Shown piece after piece: positions 8,643 to 16,571 of a stretch of 64,000 nucleotides of DNA (its first letter is position 1; each line of letters opens with the position of its first letter). Under the pieces are notes generated by a model. The model was given only the letters and a program-made list of their open reading frames with translations, searched no databases and was not told the DNA's origin. Source of the stretch: Halanaerobacter jeridensis (GTDB taxonomy: Bacteria > Bacillota > Halanaerobiia > Halobacteroidales > Halobacteroidaceae); assembly GCF_016908315.1 (NCBI RefSeq), contig NZ_JAFBDQ010000009.1, positions 1-64,000 of the forward strand, written 5' to 3'. A program made the position numbers and the translations under genes.

Positions 8643-9863
8643 TTAACTATAAAACAAACCTCTTTTTTGATCTTTTTTAGCTCTATACATAGCATTATCA
8701 GCATTTTTAATAAGTTTTTCTAATTTTGTTCCATCTTTAGGATAAACACTGATTCCTACACTAATACTTATAAACAACTTGCTTTGTTTAATCATTAATG
8801 GCTCATTGAAGTAACTCATAAGTTCATTAATCATTTTTTTAATCTCTTTCTTTTTATTAAAATGAATTATTATAGTGAATTCATCACCGCCCCATCTTGA
8901 CACTATACCATGTTCAGCAAAAACATCTTTAAGGTAAGCAGCAGTCTTTTTTAACACCAAGTCTCCTATATTATGTCCGTAATTATCATTAATTGCTTTA
9001 AAATTATCAATATCAACCATGATTACTGCTATAGATTGACTATTGCTTTCTATTTTACTAACCTTATCTTGCCCAACTTCTCTAAAATATCTACGATTAT
9101 AAAGTTCTGTTAATGAGTCATGATAACTTAGAAACCTAATCTCCTGTTCTTTGGCTTTCCTTTCTTTTACATTTTTCCGCCAACGATTTATAGAAACATA
9201 CCATGATATAATCAAAATAACAATAGAACTGACCACTATAATAGCTAAAAAGAAAATAACTCTTCTTTCAACTGCAATTGTTTTTTCTACCCGCCTATTT
9301 AAGATAGTTTGAACTTGCTCAGTTGCTTCTTTAATTCCTAATTGATTTTTAGTATAAGTCCATCCTTTTAACAATTTTTTTGCCTTCGGTTTATCCCCTC
9401 TACTAATAAGAGCAAATGCCTTATTCTCTATTTTATTATTTGTTTTCAATTGTTTCTTCACTCTTTTTATTTCTCGCGACACTTTGTTTGCTTCAGACAA
9501 TCGATTAATTTTACTAATAACATCATTTAATTTGCTTTTATGTTTCTCATAATTATCTTCCCAACGAAGATCACCAGTAGAAGCTGCCATAAAAACTGCC
9601 ATTTCTAAACTTTTATTATGAAATAAAAGAGTGCCCGTAGCTTTTTTTAGAGCTAACTCTCGCTTTTCAATATCTCGAATTATAAGATATGAATGAACCA
9701 CATTCCAAGCTAAAATTGCTATTAAAGATATAGTTATAATTACAGAAACAACAAACCATGGATTAGAAATTTCAGGATATCCTTTACGATTAGTTTTTTC
9801 TTGCCGATTATGATTCATAATTAGATGATTAACAACTCCTTTGAATACTATATTATTATTCAC
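8643..9863 (-). CDS. Membrane diguanylate cyclase with helical periplasmic sensor
   Basis: The protein makes cyclic di-GMP from two GTP. TM1 (about 36-58) and TM2 (about 202-222) flank an all-helical extracytoplasmic domain of about 140 residues, resembling four-helix-bundle sensors. A GGDEF domain occupies about 245-406, with the intact active motif RWGGDEF (325-329) and the metal-binding VDIDNFK. No RxxD inhibitory site precedes the motif, so product inhibition is probably absent. The GTG at 9863 overlaps the stop of the binding-protein gene by 8 bases (GTGAATAA). A second possible start is ATG 9818. Tight coupling with the betaine-type binding lipoprotein suggests that protein is its periplasmic input, as in the known NspS-MbaA pair (inference). 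Confidence 0.93.
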   Translation of the reverse strand: MNNNIVFKGVVNHLIMNHNRQEKTNRKGYPEISNPWFVVSVIITISLIAILAWNVVHSYLIIRDIEKRELALKKATGTLLFHNKSLEMAVFMAASTGDLRWEDNYEKHKSKLNDVISKINRLSEANKVSREIKRVKKQLKTNNKIENKAFALISRGDKPKAKKLLKGWTYTKNQLGIKEATEQVQTILNRRVEKTIAVERRVIFFLAIIVVSSIVILIISWYVSINRWRKNVKERKAKEQEIRFLSYHDSLTELYNRRYFREVGQDKVSKIESNSQSIAVIMVDIDNFKAINDNYGHNIGDLVLKKTAAYLKDVFAEHGIVSRWGGDEFTIIIHFNKKKEIKKMINELMSYFNEPLMIKQSKLFISISVGISVYPKDGTKLEKLIKNADNAMYRAKKDQKRGLFYS

Positions 9864-10767
9864 TAACCCATTTTTCTACAAGATCTTCATTTTCCTGCAC
9901 CCACTTTTTAGCCGCTTCTTGAGGAGTAGTTCCTTCTTGCTGCATCAACAGCATTACTTCTTCCATATCGCTTGCTGACCAATAGAAATTATCTAAAAAA
10001 TTATATACTTTAGGGTTGTCTTCTTTCAATCCGTTTCTAACAATCGTGCTAATATGTTCTCGATCTCCATAAATATTTTTAGGATCATCAAGATATTTTA
10101 AATCCCATTTTGCAAATTTCCAATGCGGAGTCCACCCAGTTATCGCAATCCATCTTTTTTCTTTAATAGCATTTTCTAAAACTGTAGTCATAGTTTGGTC
10201 ACTACCTGAGACAAGTTTGAAGTCATCATCTAAATTATACTTTTGCAGCATCTGTCTTGTTTTATCCATGATTCCAGCATCTGGTTCAATGCCAATGATT
10301 TTTCCTTCAAACTTGGCTGCAACTTTCTCTAACTCTGTAATAGAATCAATAGATACATAATCAGGTACCACTAATCCAATGCGGGTTCCCTCTAAGTTTG
10401 GCCCCAATATTTCTACCTCGTCTTTATATTTTTCCTTTGCATTCTTTTGCAAAGATGGCAGCCAAGCAGCTACTGTTACATCTTGATCCCCGGCAGCAAT
10501 TGATTGCCAGAGAGCAGTCAAAGTAACAGGTAATAATTCAGCTTTATATCCTAATTTTTCTTCAATTACAGCTTTAATCACATTAGAACTTGCAATTTCA
10601 GAATCCCATTTAACATAAACAATTTTAATTGTTTGTTGCTTAGAATCTTGTTTCTTTTCAATAGTTTTTCTAGTAGAACAACCAGTTATAATCACTATTA
10701 ATAATATAACTAATATAGCAAACAGCCATAAATTATCAAATATTTTAGGATTAGTTCTATTAAACAT
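9856..10767 (-). CDS. Glycine betaine/choline-type substrate-binding lipoprotein (OpuAC-like)
   Basis: The 303-residue lipoprotein has a signal peptide with lipobox ITGC (Cys30) and the fold and signatures of the OpuAC/ProX family. These include an N-terminal YVKWDSEIASS strand, AGDQDVTVAAWLP, and the aromatic ligand region GWTPHWKFAKWDLKYL, whose Trp residues form the cation box for quaternary amines. No ATPase or permease of an Opu system is next to it. It lies between a response regulator and a diguanylate cyclase whose start overlaps its stop. A sensory role presenting a compatible solute to a receptor is therefore more likely than transport, although it could serve an importer encoded elsewhere. 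The ligand (betaine, carnitine, choline, ectoine) cannot be fixed from sequence. Confidence 0.9.
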   Translation of the reverse strand: MFNRTNPKIFDNLWLFAILVILLIVIITGCSTRKTIEKKQDSKQQTIKIVYVKWDSEIASSNVIKAVIEEKLGYKAELLPVTLTALWQSIAAGDQDVTVAAWLPSLQKNAKEKYKDEVEILGPNLEGTRIGLVVPDYVSIDSITELEKVAAKFEGKIIGIEPDAGIMDKTRQMLQKYNLDDDFKLVSGSDQTMTTVLENAIKEKRWIAITGWTPHWKFAKWDLKYLDDPKNIYGDREHISTIVRNGLKEDNPKVYNFLDNFYWSASDMEEVMLLMQQEGTTPQEAAKKWVQENEDLVEKWVSE

Positions 10768-10866
10768 TGTGGATCCCTCTCTCCAAAGAATACTATTGGA
10801 TTAACTTTCTCTATATTGATAATCATTCTTCATAACATTGCTTTTCCCTTTAAAAAATTTAATTAA

Positions 10867-11973
10867 TCATTCTTTTAATTCAACAAAATCTATCTGTGGT
10901 TCAATTCCAAATTCATTGTTCATTCTTGTCTTCAAATTTTGATATTCTTTTCTAGCTGATGTTTTATCTCCAACTTCAATATATATTTCTATTAATTTTT
11001 TATAAGCCCGTTCTAATAAAAAAGATTCCCTAATTACTTTTTTTAAAATATTAATTGCTTTCTCATATTCGCCTGCTTGTTCATAATAATCTGCTATTTT
11101 GAGCAAAATAGTTTGGAAATCTTCTTTTAATTTAACTCGTAAAGCATGGGCCCATTTATAAGTTTGCCCCAACAAAAATTCTCCTTGATATAATTCAATC
11201 ATCCGTTCTACTTTCTGAATATCTTTAGCAAGGTTATCTTTTAATTTATCTACAATATTCTCAAATTCTATAACGTCCCAGTAAATTTTATCTAAATTCA
11301 AACCATAAAACCCGCGCTTACTTGTAATTACTTTAGTAAGTCCTAATTCATTAAATAATTTGCGCAAACTATAAATAGTAGTATATAAAATATCTACTGC
11401 TCTTTTAAAATCTTTATCAGACCATAGAGCATCAACGATTTTATCTCGTTCTACAAAGTTCCCTCGATGATATAATAAATAAAGAAAACATTCTTTAGTT
11501 TTAACAGTGGGCCACTCTATATCAGGTTCTTCATTGTGCACTGAAATTTTACAATCCCCTAAAGAAATAACTTTTAATGCAAAATTTTTATCTTCATCAT
11601 TATCTTTTTCATTTACATCCAAACGCTTTATTGTTTTCTGCAATCTATCTTTAGTAATTGGCTTTAATAAATAATCTAAAGCATTTAGTTCAAATGCATC
11701 AACTGCATAATTATCATATGCTGTCACAAAAACCACATCTATTTTTTTATCAAAATCTAAAATTCTTTGAGCTAATTGCAGTCCATTATACCCCGGCATT
11801 TCAATATCTAAAAATACCACTTCTGGTTTTATATTTTCTTCTTTGATATCAGTCAAACAATTATCAACCTCGGTATACCCTTTGAGTAAATTTAATTCTT
11901 GAGTTTCTACTATTAACTCTTTCAACCGTTCTACAGCATGAAATTCATCATCAACTACTATAGAATCTAACAT
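10867..11973 (-). CDS. Receiver-BTAD (SARP-like) response regulator
   Basis: The 368-residue regulator has a receiver domain at 1-125, with the acidic pair DD (8-9), phosphoacceptor Asp56 in VFLDIEMPGYNG and the KP motif LLKPI. A winged-helix DNA-binding segment follows (about 150-235, TKECFLYLLYHRGNFVERD). The C-terminus is a TPR-like BTAD domain (about 240-368) with YQGEFLLGQTYKWA. Family members activate transcription from direct repeats. I start it at ATG 11973 because the longer frame uses a TTG lying in the ribosome binding site GAGGAGGCGG. Its likely phosphodonor is the LytS-type kinase two genes upstream. The 11-bp repeats before three other transcription units are its likely targets (inference). 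Confidence 0.93.
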   Translation of the reverse strand: MLDSIVVDDEFHAVERLKELIVETQELNLLKGYTEVDNCLTDIKEENIKPEVVFLDIEMPGYNGLQLAQRILDFDKKIDVVFVTAYDNYAVDAFELNALDYLLKPITKDRLQKTIKRLDVNEKDNDEDKNFALKVISLGDCKISVHNEEPDIEWPTVKTKECFLYLLYHRGNFVERDKIVDALWSDKDFKRAVDILYTTIYSLRKLFNELGLTKVITSKRGFYGLNLDKIYWDVIEFENIVDKLKDNLAKDIQKVERMIELYQGEFLLGQTYKWAHALRVKLKEDFQTILLKIADYYEQAGEYEKAINILKKVIRESFLLERAYKKLIEIYIEVGDKTSARKEYQNLKTRMNNEFGIEPQIDFVELKE

Positions 11974-12020
11974 GCTTTTCCGCCTCCTCAACTATTAATC
12001 ATTAATCTAGATGCAAACAC

Positions 12021-13524
12021 CTATTTTTGATAAATTACATAATTCTTTTGTTGTTTTTTTGCTTTATACATAGCATAATCAGCTTTTTTAATTAAACCCT
12101 CTAAACTACTATCATGGTCAGGATAGATACTAACTCCAATACTAACACTGATGAAAAATTGGCTACCCTCTATAATTAACGGTTCTTTAAAAGAACTTAC
12201 TACTTTACTTACTTCTTTTTTTACTTCTTTTTTGGAAGCAATATCAGTAATTGCTATAGTGAATTCATCGCCCCCTAATCTTGATATCACATATTCTTGC
12301 GGCAAATTATTTTTTAAACGCAGCGCAATCTTTTTTAATACCATATCCCCTATATTATGACCAAAATTATCATTTATTTCTTTAAATTTATCAATATCTA
12401 AAAATAAGATAGTTATTTTTTTATCTTCTTTATCATTCTTCTTTGCTAAATCAGCAAATTTTTCAGCAAAAGATTCACGCTTAACTAATTTAGTTAGTTG
12501 GTCATAATACGCCAATTGTCTAAATTGACGCAACAAATAAATCACTATAGCAATAAAAGTAACAAATACTACTATCATAATTACAAAATTAATCAAAAAT
12601 AAATTTCTCTTTGCTTTTATTTCATTCAACATGATTTGATTATTATATTTAATTTTAAGTATGAAAGAATTCCACCAATCAGAAGCAGTAGCCTTTTCTT
12701 GTACTATAGCTGGAATATATTTGCTAACATGATTTTGCTTTGGTGACTTTTTCACTTGAATTTTTTGAGAATTAAATGTTTTCTTAACAAACCCCTCATT
12801 AATATCAGAAATATTAGGATTAATATAGGGCTTTTTATTATTGCGGATAATCGCTGCTTCTTCAGTATCAGGATTGAATTTATAAAAGGATATTTCTTCT
12901 ACCGACTTATATTTGTTTTGGATTTTTTTCGCATCAGCAAAAACATCTAAATTTTCTAAAACTGGATATCTGTTTTCAACATTAATACTCAACTCTAACA
13001 AATATTTATTATCATGCGTAGGAATATAGCTATACTTTTTTATTTTTCCTGTCTCCATAGAAATATTAAATCTATCTACAGTAAAAGAATCCCCTTGCAG
13101 TCTTTTTCTTAATAGTTTAGCAAATCCAGGACTGTCAGAAAAATCAAGCCCTTGATCAGCCGCAAAAGTAGTCTTGATTACTTTTAAATTACTATTTATA
13201 ATATAGATATTATAAGCTCCAAATTGCTCCTTCAATTCTTCTAAATCCCAAGTTTCAATTTTGGGATTGCGTCGATACTTATTTCTTAATAATATAGAGT
13301 ACTCCTTCATTTCTTTATTTAACTGCTCTTCAGCAATTTTATAAGCATCATTAATATGACTGATTTCCTGTAAAATACTATTTTCCACTAACTTATTCTG
13401 ATTATTATATTTTTCTTTAATTGCCTGCTCTATGTTTCTATAATTTGTAAAAGAAATGAATACTATAATAAAAAAAAAGAATTACTATAATTATATACTT
13501 TGTCTTTTCGAATATTTTCCTCAT
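12021..13524 (-). CDS. Membrane diguanylate cyclase with Cache-like sensor, frameshifted at a 9-T tract
   Basis: The intact downstream frame (12021-13388) has an extracytoplasmic domain of about 210 residues that looks Cache-like, TM2 (about 263-288 of that frame), and a GGDEF domain with the motif RLGGDEF and FLDIDKFKEIND. It has no N-terminal membrane anchor as it stands. The missing part lies upstream in another frame. From ATG 13524 (after AAAGGAG) MRKIFEKTKYIIIVIL leads into a run of nine Ts (13478-13470). With eight Ts the frame joins FFIIVFISFTNYRNIEQAIK and gives a 500-residue protein with a proper TM1. The run may be a sequencing error, a true mutation, or a slippage/phase-variation site. 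No RxxD inhibitory site is present. It starts 15 bases after the restored kinase stop. Confidence 0.88.
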
Positions 13525-13538
13525 CACTCTAACTCCTT

Positions 13539-16117
13539 TTAATTGATAGTTTTAGGAATTTTAAATTTTACTATAGTTCCCCGTTCAGGATCACTACTAA
13601 TCATTAATTTTCTATCATAAATCTTTTTCAATCTTTTATTAACATTCTTGAATCCTATACTACTTTTCTGGTCTTTATTTTTTCTGCTGTCATCCCTACC
13701 CCATTATCTGCAACTTTAATTAAAAAATTATGAGCTAACTCTTTAATTTCAATTTTTACAATGCCGCCCTCTTTCTGTTTTAAAATTCCATGTTTAATTG
13801 CATTTTCTACTATAGTTTGAAGGGCCAAAGGGGGTAAAGAGAATTCTAAATCTTCCTCAATCTCATATTCCACTTTGACTTTATCAGGAAACCGAGCTTG
13901 CTGGATAGTTACATAAAATTTGAGTAAATCTAATTCCTTATCAAGACTAATAGTTTGACTCAAATTTTCGAAATCGAAACTATAACGCAGATACTGAGCT
14001 AATTCTATAATTAAATCACTAGCTTGCTCTGGGTCCTTCTTACATAAGTAAGCAATCGTATCTAAAGTATTATATAAAAAATGAGGATTTATTTGAGCTC
14101 GTAAAAAATCCTGCTCACGTTTAAAGCTTTCCTCTACTCTTTCTTTCAGAGTAATTAAGGTCTTTATTCTTGCTTCTAATTCACTCAGCACAAAAGGTTT
14201 TCTGATAAATTCATTAATTCCCAATTCAAAACCTTTGATTAAATTTTCCGGCTTACTCCTTGCAGCCATAGTCAGAATCGGCAACTCAAATACAGTAAAT
14301 CTATCTCTTATCTCTTCACATAATTCCAAATCAGATTTATTAAGTGCAAATAAGTCCAATATAATTAATAAAGTATTATTATTTATCTCTTTGATTGCTT
14401 GTTTTCTATCAGTAAAAATTTGCAACTGATATTCTTTCAAATTTAAAGTTTCCTGCCAAAATTCTAAATCAGAAGATTGATTAGTAATTATCATAACTGT
14501 TTTTCCTTGTTTGCTTCTATCACTTGCAGTATCCTCTTCCGATTTATAATTAGCAATATTTTTTTCAGTTCCTTTTGCTACTGCTTTGTCTGTAACATCC
14601 TTTTTAAACCCTGGTAAACTTATTGTTAACACTAAGGTTTTATTAGCCTCTTTTCTTATCTTTAATTTTCCTGCTTGTAATTCAATTAATTTCTGCGTCA
14701 CACTTTGTTTAATATCCAACTTTTCTTCAATTATCTGTTCTTCACAATTAAAACAAGAAATATTATCTTGATACTTAAATAAAATATTTTCTGCATTTAC
14801 TTTTAATTTAATCTGAATTCTATTATTTTTTTCCTCTATCCCAAATGACAATACACCCTTTTTTAATTTATCAGCTACATCATCTAATAAATTATAAAGA
14901 ATTTGTATTAAACGACTTTTATCAGCTTTAATTATATATGTATCAGCTGCGATATTATTATTAAAACTGATCTCTCTCTTGTTTATAAAGGGTTTATAGA
15001 ATTTTATTACATATTTTATAATTTCATGGGCATCTACTTTTTCTTCTTCTAATTTAATTGTTTCTTGTTTGAGTTTAAAATAATCAATCAAATTATTCAG
15101 CATATAGCCTAAACCGTGTCCCCGATTAATTATTAAACCTAAATCATTGCGAACAGTAGCCGATAATGAAGCAGCATTACTATGAATAATAGACTCTACT
15201 GCAGAAATAATATCATTTAGCGGTAATTGTAACTTTTGAGCTGTATTATTTACAAATTCATCTTTAGATTGATCTTTCTGTTTTAAAGCATTATTTTTCT
15301 TCTCTAATTTCTGTATCCTATCTTCTAAGTTATAAAATTTTCTCATAAATTTACGAATTACAAGCAAAGATTGTAACAATAAAAACACAAACAAGCCTAA
15401 CTGTAGAGAATAACCACTTTCAACTATTTGTAGACCATTCCAAAATTCATTAATTATAGCTAGAAAGAAACAACTATAACCAATCAAAAACAATAGTGAT
15501 TCTTTTCTTTGCCTAACCACAGCTAAAATAGCAGTATATAAATAATAACAAATAAAGAATAATAGAATTAATTCAAAAAGTAATTTAAATGCTGCAAATT
15601 TGAAAGGGGCAATCAAAATAAAAACATAAATACTAACCCCTGCAATCTGGCTAGCCACTAATATTTTCTCAGAAAATTCTTGAGAGTATAAACTAAAAAT
15701 CAACAATCCTAAAATTGGGATCACTAAATAATAACTTAACAAAATATTACTAATTACATTATAAGAAAAATTAAAATAATTAACTAAATAACCTTCTCCC
15801 AAAGCTGTCATTCTAATGCTACTAATTATTCCTAACACCCCAAGATACAGTAAAAACTTAGCCTCAGGTTTAAGAATAAATAAAATCAAATAATAAACTG
15901 TCAGAATTAATAAACTACCTAATAATATCATATTAACAACTACTCCACTTTCTTGTGTCTGTTCTGTTATTTCTTTAGTTCCCAATTCTTTACTTGAAGA
16001 TTGTTGTTCATTCAGTCTATGATTTAAAACAAACAGCCCAAACACAATGCTAATCAAGAGCCCCATGATTAATAAAATTACTAAACCCTTCTTGGATGAA
16101 TTGTTTTCTATAAACAA
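13539..16117 (-). CDS. 7TM hybrid sensor kinase: degenerate HisKA core, receiver, LytS-type kinase; frameshifted near its 3' end
   Basis: TM1 (10-31) and seven further hydrophobic segments (60-255) resemble the 7TMR-DISM membrane module. A HisKA-like region follows, but the phosphoacceptor His is Gln294 (NTAQKLQLPL), and its ATPase domain lacks a proper N-box (NLLDDVAD). A receiver domain (540-655, Asp588 in IILDLF) precedes a second kinase core of LytS type with His679 in QINPHFLYNTLD, and an ATPase domain with VENAIKHG and DNGVGM. The uninterrupted frame stops at 13655 after KTRKVV. Adding one A to the A6 run at 13683-13678 restores NKDQKSSIGFKNVNKRL... to a stop at 13541, giving about 859 residues with the missing ATPase end. 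The start is TTG 16117 after GCAGGTG. It heads the operon with the BTAD response regulator. Confidence 0.9.
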
Positions 16118-16302
16118 ATTAATTTCACCTGCTTTATGCTTAAATGAATTTAAATAATTATAAACTACAACCTTCTCTCAATATAGTTAATCAGCTATAA
16201 AAATTGCCAAATAAGATAAACTCAATATAATTATAACAATTAATATACAAGATAGAAACCATTTTACGAAATCTTTATAATTAAAATTAATTTCAGAAAA
16301 AT

Positions 16303-16336
16303 AAAAAAACCAGCAGGATTAGAGCCCACTAGCTCA
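16303..16336 (-). terminator. Probable terminator of the 945-aa/S23/470-aa/760-aa lipoprotein unit
   Basis: An imperfect hairpin near 16309-16336 is followed on the minus strand by TTTTTTTATTTTT. Its sequence closely resembles the hairpin at 23876-23906. It is the first such element downstream of the 16572 gene. Confidence 0.5.
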
Positions 16337-16357
16337 GTCTGACATTTATTTAGATTT

Positions 16358-16443
16358 TTATTGAAAGCTCACTGTTTGACCAAAAGTAATATTCTTAGTT
16401 ACCGTTCCTACTTTGCTGATTAAAGCTGAGCTGTAATCCAGCT
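16358..16443 (-). pseudogene. Deletion scar: two fused fragments of a lipoprotein gene
   Basis: On the minus strand the sequence encodes AGLQLSFNQQS, then in another frame VGTVTKNITFGQTVSF and a stop. Both strings come from the N-terminal domain of the lipoproteins at 25251 and 32467, where they are roughly 140 residues apart. The join falls in similar short sequence (AGTAGG versus AGTGGG). It looks like what is left after a deletion. The rest of the 16118-16571 gap holds a terminator, heptamer repeats and an unresolved promoter region for the kinase operon. Confidence 0.7.
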
Positions 16444-16535
16444 AGGAGTTAACAGCTAGTAGCTGCTCTTAATGTTTTGACTGTATCTTTTCACTACTAG
16501 CCTCTAGCTACTATCTTCTAGCTGTTTTATCCTAG
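16443..16535. repeat. Degenerate heptanucleotide (CTNCTAG-type) repeats
   Basis: The stretch is dominated by words such as CTACTAG, CCTCTAG, CTACTAT and CTTCTAG in 7-base register. It directly follows the lipoprotein gene scar, and no ORF is present. Confidence 0.65.
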
Positions 16536-16571
16536 CTGTCCTTGATTTTAGGTTTTCACTCCTATCTGCTT

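Noticed and set aside
16140-16260. Promoter and activator repeat for the signalling operon
   Set aside because: A TATAAT and a repeated TATATTGAG are visible, but no convincing -35 or 11-bp tandem repeat, so no call was made.
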